64,000 bases of DNA. Origin: Streptomyces pristinaespiralis. Lineage in GTDB: Bacteria; Actinomycetota; Actinomycetes; Streptomycetales; Streptomycetaceae. Within the stretch, counting starts at the first letter, position 1. Every line of letters starts with the position of its first letter. The stretch covers positions 4,278,001-4,342,000 of the forward strand of contig NZ_CP011340.1 in NCBI RefSeq assembly GCF_001278075.1. Reading direction: 5' to 3'. Position numbers and translations under genes: made by a program. Below the pieces are notes generated by a model, which saw only the letters and a list, made by a program, of their open reading frames with translations, had not been told where the DNA came from and did no database searches. Of the stretch, positions 56,227 to 63,699 are shown piece after piece.

Positions 56227-57631
56227 ACCTTCCCGCATCCGAGGGGATCCAAGGCGTCAGGGTGGCCCAGGGCAGGTCGAGAACCTCCAGTTCGTCACCG
56301 GCGCTCGCACCTCCCGGCGGGACCACGGCGAGACCGTCCGCAGCCGCTGTGCCTCGCAGCATCGCCGGGCCGTTGTAGTGCAGGGGGACCAGCCGGTCGT
56401 CCCGGTGCACGACGGGAACGAGCCGGGTGTCGTGCGGGTGACCGTGCACCTCGTCCCTCAAGGGGGCGCTGTACGGCGCAGGAGCGGGCCGTCCCGCAAG
56501 GCCGCGCAGCAAAGGCTCGGCCAGCGTCAGGAGCCCGGAAACGGCGGCCAGAGGGTTGCCGGGCAGGCCCACCAGGTACTTCCCTGGGGCAAGCCTCGCC
56601 AGCAGCATCGGATGCCCGGGCCGTACCGCGACCTGGTCGACCAACAGCTCCGCCCCCGCTTTACGCAGGACCGGATGGACATGGTCGACGGGGCCGGCAG
56701 CCGTACCGCCGGTGGTGACCACCACGTCCGCCTCCGAAGTGGTGACCGCTCTGTGGAGAGCCTCGGCATCGTCGCCGAGACGACGTGTGGCCACCACCTC
56801 CGCACCCAGGGCCCGCAGCCACGGGCCGATCATGGGCCCGAGGGCATCACGGATCAGCCCGTCATGAGGCAGCGAGGAGGTGAGCAGCTCGTCGCCGAGT
56901 ACAAGGACCTCCACGCGGGGACGGGCGAACGTGACCAGCTCGTCGTATCCGGCGGCGGCTGCGAGCCCGAGCACCGGCGGTGTCACCACGGCCAGGGCCG
57001 GCAGCAGCCGGTCGCCCGACCGGCACTCCTGACCACGGGGACGGATGTCCTGTCCGGGGATCACCTCACGATCGGCATGGAGTTGCTGTGCCGAGGTGTC
57101 GACCCGGGCGTGTTCACTGCGGATGACGGCGGTCGTCTCCGGGGGGATGCGGGCACCGGTGGCGATCCGTACCGCCGTGCCGTCGAAGAGCGGCCCGCTG
57201 TCGCTGTGGCCGGCGAGGATCGAGCCGTCACCCCGCAGAGTCCAGGGTCCCGGGCCCGCGACCGCCCAGCCGTCCATGGCGGAGGTGTCGAAGGAGGGAA
57301 GGTCGCACAGTGCCGTCAGCGGCTCGGCGAGCACCTGTCCCAGCGCCTCGTCCAGAGGGACGCGGTGGGTACGAGGAGCTGCGGCGTGACCGGCCTCTGC
57401 GGCCCGGGCCCGTGCCGCGGACCATGCGGCGGCACGGCGGCGGTGCGCGGCAGGGCCGCCACCGGCGGGAGCGGCCGGGCCGGTTTCGTCGTCCGGCCTC
57501 GGACCGACCAGGGCCAGCGCTTCGTCGACACCGTCGAGGTCGCCCGTGTCGGGCGTGGCGTCTCCGGCGGGGGACGCCGGCGTCCGTTCGTTGCCGGCCG
57601 CTGCCGCGGCCCGGCTATCGTGACCGGTCAT
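56216..57631 (-). CDS. moeA: Molybdopterin molybdotransferase
   Basis: This 471-residue protein inserts molybdate into molybdopterin-AMP. The conserved MoeA elements are DLPSFDTSAMDGWAV (near 110-125), the central GDELLTS, TTGGTAAGPVDHV and LPGNPLAAV. The N-terminal extension of about 85 Ala/Pro/Arg-rich residues is longer than in the E. coli enzyme and is probably disordered. Its start overlaps mobA by four bases. The gene is followed by the potassium channel gene in the same direction. Confidence 0.93.
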   Translation of the reverse strand: MTGHDSRAAAAAGNERTPASPAGDATPDTGDLDGVDEALALVGPRPDDETGPAAPAGGGPAAHRRRAAAWSAARARAAEAGHAAAPRTHRVPLDEALGQVLAEPLTALCDLPSFDTSAMDGWAVAGPGPWTLRGDGSILAGHSDSGPLFDGTAVRIATGARIPPETTAVIRSEHARVDTSAQQLHADREVIPGQDIRPRGQECRSGDRLLPALAVVTPPVLGLAAAAGYDELVTFARPRVEVLVLGDELLTSSLPHDGLIRDALGPMIGPWLRALGAEVVATRRLGDDAEALHRAVTTSEADVVVTTGGTAAGPVDHVHPVLRKAGAELLVDQVAVRPGHPMLLARLAPGKYLVGLPGNPLAAVSGLLTLAEPLLRGLAGRPAPAPYSAPLRDEVHGHPHDTRLVPVVHRDDRLVPLHYNGPAMLRGTAAADGLAVVPPGGASAGDELEVLDLPWATLTPWIPSDAGRCFT

Positions 57632-58527
57632 CGGGCTGCGTCACCACCACTTGCGCCAGGTGCCGGGTCGTCCGGCCGAGCCCCCTGCTCCGCCTCCTCG
57701 GCCCAGCGCGCAGCCAGCGCGGCCGCCTTGCGGGCGGCCTCCGCGACAGCCTCGGGCCCACCTTCCGCTTTGGCCGCCGCGTATCCCACCAGGAAGGTGG
57801 TCAGTGGCGCGGCAGGGCGCGCGACGCCGTGCGCGGCGTCGCGGGCGAGGTCGAGGAGGACATGGGTGTCGACGTCCAGCTCGATGCCGAGCTCGTCCTT
57901 GACTGCGTTGATCCATTCATCCAGCACGTTCACATGCTCCCTGATGCGGGCCCGGGCTGTTGAGATGTCCTCCCAGGTGTCGCAGTCGAAGGAGGCGAGG
58001 GGGTCGGTCTCGATCCGGGCCAGGTCCAGTTCCCGGGTCAGTAGACGCAGCGGCAGCCCGGAAAGGCTCCCGTATTCGGTGGCGAGGAGAGCAAGTTCAC
58101 GTCGGAGGGGCTCGGCGCGGTAAGCGGCCACCAGGGGCTGGTCACGCCCGTCGGTGTCGGTCAGAACGACTCCCTCGCCGTCCCGCGCGGCGAGCGCGCC
58201 GACCAGTCGGCGCACCGTCCCCTCACGGAGGAACGGAAGATCGGCCGAGAGCACGAGAAGGGAATCGGCCGCGGTGTGCCGTACACCGGCGTCGAGCGCG
58301 GCCAGCGGGCCGCCTCCGGCGGGCTCCTCACGCGCCCATACGACGGGGCGGGCGGTGGGCCGGCGCCCGCCGACGACAACGGTGCGGCCGGCGTCGCGGC
58401 AGGCCGCCAGCACGCGGTCGAGCAGGGCCCGCCCGCCCACGCTCACCGCCGGCTTGTCCGCCCCGCCCAGCCGCTTGGCGGCACCTCCGGCGAGCACGAT
58501 GGCGTCGTACGCGGTAGTCGCGGTCAT
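57628..58527 (-). CDS. mobA: Molybdenum cofactor guanylyltransferase fused to a DUF6457-type domain
   Basis: This 299-residue protein has an N-terminal MobA-type nucleotidyltransferase domain (about 8-195, with LAGGAAKRLGGADKP at 12-26 and the metal-binding SADLPF) that attaches GMP to molybdopterin. A C-terminal helical domain of about 90 residues follows (about 200-290, LDEWINAVKDELGIELDVD, then HGVARPAAPLTTFLVGYA), recognised as DUF6457-like. The domain is common as an addition in actinobacteria and its role is unknown. The ATG at 58527 starts the minus-strand operon mobA-moeA-channel-oxidoreductase. Confidence 0.88.
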   Translation of the reverse strand: MTATTAYDAIVLAGGAAKRLGGADKPAVSVGGRALLDRVLAACRDAGRTVVVGGRRPTARPVVWAREEPAGGGPLAALDAGVRHTAADSLLVLSADLPFLREGTVRRLVGALAARDGEGVVLTDTDGRDQPLVAAYRAEPLRRELALLATEYGSLSGLPLRLLTRELDLARIETDPLASFDCDTWEDISTARARIREHVNVLDEWINAVKDELGIELDVDTHVLLDLARDAAHGVARPAAPLTTFLVGYAAAKAEGGPEAVAEAARKAAALAARWAEEAEQGARPDDPAPGASGGDAAR

Positions 58528-58579
58528 TCCTGAAGTATGGTCCGCGATCCGGCGGGCGGGGAGGCCCGGTTCGATCTCT

Positions 58580-58608
58580 CTTCCGCCGCGCGTTCTACGC
58601 GGCGGAAG
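58580..58608 (-). terminator. Terminator of the second bkd operon
   Basis: An 11-base perfect stem (58580-58590 with 58598-58608) with a 7-base loop starts 7 bases after the minus-strand stop at 58615. No U-run follows. Confidence 0.7.
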
Positions 58609-58614
58609 TGGTGC

Positions 58615-60075
58615 CTAGAGGGTGCGGAGCAGCACCGACGGGTGCTCCACGCAGTCGGCGACGTAGCGCAGGAAGCCTCCCGCCGTGCCGCCGTCGCAGA
58701 CCCTGTGGTCGAACGTGAGCGAAAGCTGGACGACCTGCCGGACGGCCAGTTCGCCCTGGTGCACCCACGGCTTCGGCACGATCCTGCCGACGCCGAGCAT
58801 CGCGGCCTCCGGGTGGTTGATGATCGGTGTGGATCCGTCCACACCGAACACTCCGTAGTTGTTCAGCGTGAACGTCCCCCCGGTCAGGTCCGCCGGGGTG
58901 AGCGTCCCTTGGCGGGCTGCCTCGGTGAGTCTGGCGAACTCCTCCGTCAGCGACTCGGCCGAGCGCTTGTGCGCGTCCTTCACGACCGGGACGACCAGTC
59001 CGCGGTCGGTCTGCGCCGCGAAACCGAGATGCACCCCGGGCAGCCGCACGATCTCCCGGGCTTCCATGTCCACCGTGGAGTTGAGCTCCGGGTGGCGCTC
59101 CAGTGCGGCCGTGCAGATGCGGGCCATCAGCGCCAGCAGCGAGATCTTCGGTCCGCCCGCGGCGTTCATCGCCGCTCGTGCGGCCATCAGTTCGGTCGCG
59201 TCGGCGTCGACCCAGCAGGTGGCGTCCGGGATCTCTCGCCGGCTGCGGGACAGCTTGTCGGCCACCGCGCCGCGCACCCCGCGCAGCGGGACGCGCTCGC
59301 CCTGGGCCGTGCCGGCCACGGCTGCGGCGGCGGGCGCCGCGGGGACCGTCTCGAGCGCACGCAGGGCACGCTCGACGTCGGCACGCAGGATCAGGCCGTC
59401 GGGACCGGAGCCGGTGAGCGCCCGCAGATCCACGTCGTGCTCGCGGGCGAGCTTGCGGACCAAGGGGGAGATGACGGCCACCGGACCGTCCTGCGCCACG
59501 GCCGTGGCGCCGTGGACCCGGCCCGGTGCGAGGACGCCGCCGGCCGCGGAGGCTGTGGCGGAGGACCGGCCCCGCCCCGGAGCGGGCGCCGCAGTGTCTT
59601 TCGCCGTCCCGCCGGCTCTGCCCGGCGAACGGGACCCGGGTGCCTGCTCGACGACGGGGGCCGCCGGAGCCGCGGGCCGGATGCGGCGCCGTCGCGCCGC
59701 GGGCGCGCCGGTCCCGTAACCGACCAGGACGTTGCCGGACGACTCCGTGGTGTCCCCGGACGACGGGGAGGCGTCGGGACGTGCGGGCGCCGCGCCGCCT
59801 CCGGCGGCCTCCGCGCCGGTGGTCTCCGTCGCTCCTACGGCCACCGTGATCAGCGGTGCGCCGACGGGGAGCTCCGTGCCCTCCTCACCGAAGCGGGCGG
59901 TCACCACCCCGCCGTACGGACAGGGCACTTCCACCATGGCCTTGGCCGTCTCGACCTCGACGACGGGCTGGTCGATCGCGACGACATCGCCGACCGACAC
60001 CAGCCAGCGGACGATCTCCGCCTCGGTGAGCCCTTCCCCCAGATCAGGAAGCTTGAATTCGAGCACCTGCGCCAT
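58615..60075 (-). CDS. bkdC: Branched-chain 2-oxo acid dehydrogenase E2 (dihydrolipoamide acyltransferase), operon 2
   Basis: This 486-residue E2 starts MAQVLEFKLPDLGEGLTEAEIV, with one lipoyl domain (about 5-80, lipoyl Lys in EVETAK), an Ala/Pro linker, an E3-binding domain (about 185-220: SPLVRKLAREHDVDLRALTG), a second linker and a catalytic domain ending with HRVCDG. The stop of E1 beta overlaps the ATG (TGATG). A distinct paralogue occurs at 38099-39529, which differs in linker and terminal sequence. The last gene of the operon, followed by a terminator. Confidence 0.93.
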   Translation of the reverse strand: MAQVLEFKLPDLGEGLTEAEIVRWLVSVGDVVAIDQPVVEVETAKAMVEVPCPYGGVVTARFGEEGTELPVGAPLITVAVGATETTGAEAAGGGAAPARPDASPSSGDTTESSGNVLVGYGTGAPAARRRRIRPAAPAAPVVEQAPGSRSPGRAGGTAKDTAAPAPGRGRSSATASAAGGVLAPGRVHGATAVAQDGPVAVISPLVRKLAREHDVDLRALTGSGPDGLILRADVERALRALETVPAAPAAAAVAGTAQGERVPLRGVRGAVADKLSRSRREIPDATCWVDADATELMAARAAMNAAGGPKISLLALMARICTAALERHPELNSTVDMEAREIVRLPGVHLGFAAQTDRGLVVPVVKDAHKRSAESLTEEFARLTEAARQGTLTPADLTGGTFTLNNYGVFGVDGSTPIINHPEAAMLGVGRIVPKPWVHQGELAVRQVVQLSLTFDHRVCDGGTAGGFLRYVADCVEHPSVLLRTL

Positions 60076-61079
60076 CAGCTCGCCGCCTCCCACTGCAGCC
60101 GCGCCACCGCGTCCAGCACGCGGTCAACTCCCGGCAGATGATGCCGCTCCAGCATCGGCGGCGGGTACGGGATGTCGAAACCGGCGACCCTGAGCACCGG
60201 GGCCTCCAAGTGGTGGAAGCAGCGCTCGGTCACCCGGGCCGCGATCTCACCACCGGGTCCGCCGAAGCCGGTCGACTCGTGGACGACGACCGCCCGGCCG
60301 GTGCGCCGCACCGACGCGCAGACCGTCTCGTCGTCGAACGGCACCAGGGAACGCAGGTCGACGACCTCCAGGTCCCAGCCCTCCGCCGCCGCGGCCTGCG
60401 CCGCCTCCATGCACACCGGCACGGAGGGGCCGTAGGTGATGAGCGTGGCGCTGCGCCCGGAGCGGCGCACCACGGCGCGACCGATCGGCTCGACCGCGGC
60501 CGGCGCCTCCGGCGACCACTCGGCCTTGGACCAGTACAGCCGCTTGGGCTCGAGGAAGACGACGGGGTCGTCGGAGGCGATGGAGGCACGGAGCAGTCCG
60601 TACGCGTCCTCGACCGTGGCCGGAGTGACGACGTGCAGGCCCGGGGTCGCCATGTAGTACGCCTCGGAGGAGTCGCTGTGGTGTTCCACACCGCCGATCC
60701 CGCCGCCGTACGGCACCCGCACGGTGATCGGCATCGGCATGCCGCCCTTCGTGCGGTTGCGCATGCGGGCGACATGGCTGATGAGCTGCTCGAACGCCGG
60801 ATACGCGAAGGCGTCGAACTGCATCTCCACGACCGGCCGCAGCCCGTACATCGCCATGCCGACGGCCGTGCCGAGAATGCCCGCCTCGGCCAGCGGAGTG
60901 TCCGTGCAGCGGTCCTCGCCGAACTCCTTGGCGAGTCCGTCCGTGACGCGGAAGACGCCGCCGAGCGTGCCGACGTCCTCCCCCATGACATGGACGGTGG
61001 GATCCTCGGCCATCGCGTCGCGCATCGCGCGCTGCAGGGCCTGGGCCATGGTTGCGGGCTTCACCGCGGCCGTGGTCAT
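60075..61079 (-). CDS. bkdB: Branched-chain 2-oxo acid dehydrogenase E1 beta subunit, operon 2
   Basis: This 334-residue E1 beta subunit has the typical VHVMGEDVGTLGGVFRV start region, the conserved PVVEMQFDAFAYPAFEQ stretch, and C-terminal EVVDLRSLVPFDDETV and VVVHEST. Its start overlaps the E1 alpha stop by four bases (ATGA), so the operon is tightly coupled. Confidence 0.94.
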   Translation of the reverse strand: MTTAAVKPATMAQALQRAMRDAMAEDPTVHVMGEDVGTLGGVFRVTDGLAKEFGEDRCTDTPLAEAGILGTAVGMAMYGLRPVVEMQFDAFAYPAFEQLISHVARMRNRTKGGMPMPITVRVPYGGGIGGVEHHSDSSEAYYMATPGLHVVTPATVEDAYGLLRASIASDDPVVFLEPKRLYWSKAEWSPEAPAAVEPIGRAVVRRSGRSATLITYGPSVPVCMEAAQAAAAEGWDLEVVDLRSLVPFDDETVCASVRRTGRAVVVHESTGFGGPGGEIAARVTERCFHHLEAPVLRVAGFDIPYPPPMLERHHLPGVDRVLDAVARLQWEAAS

Positions 61080-62218
61080 CGTGCCTCTTCCTCAGCGTCC
61101 AGCTCGGCCCGGAGCAGCGCGGCCTGCTCACGCAGCTGCGTGGTCTGCCGGGCGTAGACGTGCTCGAAAAGATCCATGGGGTCAAGCACCGGGTCGGCGT
61201 TCATCCGCTCCCGGAGATCGGCCGCCATGGTCTCGGCCGCCTGGGCGGCGGCCTGCCTGGTCCCGTCGTCGAGCAGTCCCCGCTCGGTCAGCTCCCGCTC
61301 CAGGAGCTGGATCGGGTCGTGCGCGCGCCAGGTCTCCACCTCGCTGTCCGCGCGGTAGCGGGTGGCGTCGTCCGCGTTGGTGTGGGCGTCCATGCGATAG
61401 GTGACCGCCTCGATCAGGGTGGGTCCGCCGCCACGGCGGGCACGGGCGACGGCCTGGCCGAGCACCTCGTGCACCGCGACCGCGTCGTTGCCGTCGACGA
61501 GCCTGCCCGGCATGCCGTAACCGACGGCCTTGTGGGCGAGGGAGGGCGCGGCGGTCTGCTTGGCCAGCGGGACGGAGATCGCGAAGCCGTTGTTCTGCAC
61601 GAGGAAGACCACCGGTGCGTTCCACACGGCGGCGAAGTTCAGTGCCTCGTGGAAGTCGCCCTCGCTGGTGCCGCCGTCACCGATCATGGCCAGCGCCACG
61701 ACGTCGTCGCCCTTGAGCCGGGCGGCGTGTGCGAGTCCCACGGCGTGGGGCAGCTGTGTGGCCAGTGGGGTGCACAGTGGCGCGACGCGGTGCTCGTGCG
61801 GGTCGTATCCCGTGTGCCAGTCGCCGCGCAGCAGTGTCAGGGCCTGGACCGGGTCCAGGCCGCGGGCCACGGCCGCGAGGGTGTCGCGGTAGCTCGGGAA
61901 GAGCCAGTCACGCTCCTCGAGCGCGAGCGCGGCACCGACCTCGCAGGCCTCCTGCCCGGTGCTCGAGGGGTAGACGGCGAGCCGGCCCTGCTTGGTGAGC
62001 GCGGTGGCCTGTGCGTTGTACCTGCGGCCACGCACCAGCTCCGCGTAGAGCCGCAGCAGCAGCTCGGGGTCGGCCGAGGCGGCGGCTTCCGTGCCGAGCA
62101 CGCGGTACGGCTCGGGATCGGGGAGCAGCGGCGCAGGGTCGGTGCGGGGCTGCCACGCCGGGGGCGGTGTGGGCCGATAGGCGGCGGCAGCGGAACCGGG
62201 CAGCTCCTGGACCGTCAT
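61076..62218 (-). CDS. bkdA: Branched-chain 2-oxo acid dehydrogenase E1 alpha subunit, operon 2
   Basis: This 380-residue E1 alpha has the thiamine diphosphate motif GDGGTSEGDFHEAL...VQNN and the loop YRMDAHTNADDATRYR. The ATG at 62218 is chosen; a TTG at 62233 with gaggagg eight bases upstream would add five residues and is a real alternative. It is the first gene of the operon and is divergent from the Lrp-type regulator. The intergenic region holds DnaA-box and Lrp-type dyads. Confidence 0.94.
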   Translation of the reverse strand: MTVQELPGSAAAAYRPTPPPAWQPRTDPAPLLPDPEPYRVLGTEAAASADPELLLRLYAELVRGRRYNAQATALTKQGRLAVYPSSTGQEACEVGAALALEERDWLFPSYRDTLAAVARGLDPVQALTLLRGDWHTGYDPHEHRVAPLCTPLATQLPHAVGLAHAARLKGDDVVALAMIGDGGTSEGDFHEALNFAAVWNAPVVFLVQNNGFAISVPLAKQTAAPSLAHKAVGYGMPGRLVDGNDAVAVHEVLGQAVARARRGGGPTLIEAVTYRMDAHTNADDATRYRADSEVETWRAHDPIQLLERELTERGLLDDGTRQAAAQAAETMAADLRERMNADPVLDPMDLFEHVYARQTTQLREQAALLRAELDAEEEAR

Positions 62219-62317
62219 GCTGCTCTTTCTCAACGCGAGCACCTCCTCGTGGGAGCGACGACGAAAGCGATGAAGAAAACGGGGCGGCGGCGCACGGGTG
62301 TGTGGCGCGCCTCACCT

Positions 62318-62331
62318 ACCGATTGTTCGGT
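62318..62331. promoter_or_regulatory. Small dyad in the bkd/Lrp intergenic region
   Basis: ACCGA (62318-62322) and TCGGT (62327-62331) flank ttgt, an inverted repeat of 5 + 4 + 5 bases. It could be a site of the divergent Lrp-type regulator. Evidence is limited to symmetry and place. Confidence 0.25.
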
Positions 62332-62364
62332 CGTGGACGCATTTTGGCTACAGGCGCGGGCAGC

Positions 62365-62388
62365 CTGTGGACAAACGGTTCTCCACAG
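62365..62388. promoter_or_regulatory. Inverted pair of DnaA boxes / Lrp-type dyad
   Basis: TGTGGACAA (62366-62374) is the reverse of TTGTCCACA, the preferred Streptomyces DnaA box. TTCTCCACA (62379-62387) is a second box with one mismatch in the opposite orientation, four bases away. The outer arms CTGTGGA and TCCACAG also make a 24-base palindrome-like dyad. The pair sits in the promoter region between bkdA and the Lrp gene; on the minus strand TTGTCC is 18 bases before TAGCCA, a weak promoter match. Confidence 0.55.
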
Positions 62389-62432
62389 CATGAGATGGAG
62401 ACAGGTCGTCCATGCGAGGAAGGCGGGGGGAC

Positions 62433-63056
62433 ATGGCAACTGAACAAATGGCCGACGGCGGGGACCGCACGGGGCAGATCCCTCCGCCGCGCCCGCTGGA
62501 CGCCATCGACCGCGACATCCTGCGCATGCTCCAGACGGACGGGCGCGCCTCCATACGCTCCGTCGCCGACCAGGTGCACGTGTCCCGTGCCAACGCGTAC
62601 GCCCGGATCAACCGGCTGATCGACGACGGCGTGATCCGCGGCTTCAGCGCGCGGGTCAACCACGAGCGGGCGGGCCAGGGCGCCTCTGCCTACATCACGC
62701 TCAAGATCGTCCAGAATTCGTGGCGGACGGTCAGGGAACAACTGCAGGCACTCCCTGGTGCCGCCCACATCGCGCTCGTCAGCGGTGACTTCGACGTCCT
62801 GCTGCTGGTGCACACGCCCGACAACCGCACCTTGCGCGAACTGGTCCTGACCCGGCTCCAGTCCATCCCGGAGGTGCTGTCGACCAGGACGCTGCTGGTG
62901 TTCGAGGAGACGGACCTCGATCCAGGCCCCGGGCCGATTTCCGGCTCTGCGGCGGCGTCCGGGCAGGGGGCGACTTCCGGATCCGGACCGACTCCAGGCT
63001 CTGCGGCGGCGACTTCCGGCTCCGGGCCGGCGGGCCGGGACGCCGATCCTCTCTGA
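62433..63056 (+). CDS. bkdR: Lrp/AsnC family regulator, likely BkdR
   Basis: This 207-residue regulator starts at ATG 62433 with gaggaagg upstream. It has an Lrp-type helix-turn-helix (about 25-75: LDAIDRDILRMLQTDGRASI, then DQVHVSRANAYARINRLIDDGVI) and an AsnC ligand-binding domain (about 80-160, with VSGDFDVLLLVHT). A tail of about 40 Gly/Ser/Ala/Pro residues, encoded by imperfect repeats (62930-63040), follows and is not part of the family fold. Divergence from the bkd operon suggests it regulates it in response to branched amino acids or their oxo acids. The symbol is assigned from location and family. Confidence 0.85.
   Translation: MATEQMADGGDRTGQIPPPRPLDAIDRDILRMLQTDGRASIRSVADQVHVSRANAYARINRLIDDGVIRGFSARVNHERAGQGASAYITLKIVQNSWRTVREQLQALPGAAHIALVSGDFDVLLLVHTPDNRTLRELVLTRLQSIPEVLSTRTLLVFEETDLDPGPGPISGSAAASGQGATSGSGPTPGSAAATSGSGPAGRDADPL
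62930..63040 (+). repeat. Low-complexity repeats encoding the Lrp regulator tail
   Basis: Imperfect direct repeats such as gacttccggctccgg and ggctctgcggcggc occur several times within 62930-63040 and encode Ser/Gly/Ala/Pro repeats. Confidence 0.65.
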
Positions 63057-63080
63057 CGGCCCGCCCACACACCCCCGACG

Positions 63081-63096
63081 CCGCCCCATCGGGCGG
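63081..63096. terminator. Possible small hairpin between convergent genes
   Basis: A 6-base stem (63081-63086 with 63091-63096) with loop catc sits between the convergent Lrp (63056) and TetR (63106) gene ends. Confidence 0.4.
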
Positions 63097-63105
63097 ACGG
63101 ACGGG

Positions 63106-63699
63106 TCAGGAGCCCGTGCGCAGCCCGTCGAACGCCAGCTGCACGACCGTCTCCGCCACCTGGTCCGCGTCGTAGCCGCCGCCCGGGTGCGGGCGATACC
63201 ACTCGACCAGCGAGTTCACCATGCCGAAGAGCAGCCGCGTCGCGAGCCGGATGTCGACATCGGCCCGCAGGTCGCCGTCCGCGGCGGCCGCCTTCAGCAG
63301 ATCCGCGACGCGCTGGTCGAACTCGCGGCGCCGCTCGAGCGCCCAGCGTTCGGTCTTCGTGTTCCCTCTGACCCGCAGCAGCAGTGTCACGTAGGGCAGT
63401 TCGGCCACCAGCACCTCGACGGTGCGCCGGGTGACGTATTCCACCCGCTCGATGGCCCGGCCCCGCCTGGCGCCGTTCTCTTCGAGGATCGCGAACAGGG
63501 AGTCCAGCGCCCGGCTGACGGCCCGGCGCAGCAACTCCTCCTTGCCCGCGACGTGGTGGTAGATCGACGATTTGGAGATACCGGCCGCCTTCGACAGGTG
63601 CTCCATGGAAGTACCGTCATAGCCACGCTCGTTGAAGATCTGCACCGCGACGGTCAGCAGCGTCTCCGGCGTGTACGCGTCGCGCCTGGCTGTGGTCAT
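63106..63699 (-). CDS. TetR family transcriptional regulator
   Basis: This 197-residue regulator starts at ATG 63699 and has the TetR helix-turn-helix (about 15-60: LTVAVQIFNERGYDGTSMEH, then AAGISKSSIYHHVAGKEELLR) and a ligand-binding core ending with MVNSLVEWYRPHPGGGYDADQVAETVV. The ATG overlaps the upstream dehydrogenase stop by four bases, so both genes are in one unit. Similar TetR proteins next to 3-hydroxyacyl-CoA dehydrogenase genes control fatty acid or phenylacetate breakdown, so the ligand could be an acyl- or aryl-CoA. Confidence 0.9.
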   Translation of the reverse strand: MTTARRDAYTPETLLTVAVQIFNERGYDGTSMEHLSKAAGISKSSIYHHVAGKEELLRRAVSRALDSLFAILEENGARRGRAIERVEYVTRRTVEVLVAELPYVTLLLRVRGNTKTERWALERRREFDQRVADLLKAAAADGDLRADVDIRLATRLLFGMVNSLVEWYRPHPGGGYDADQVAETVVQLAFDGLRTGS

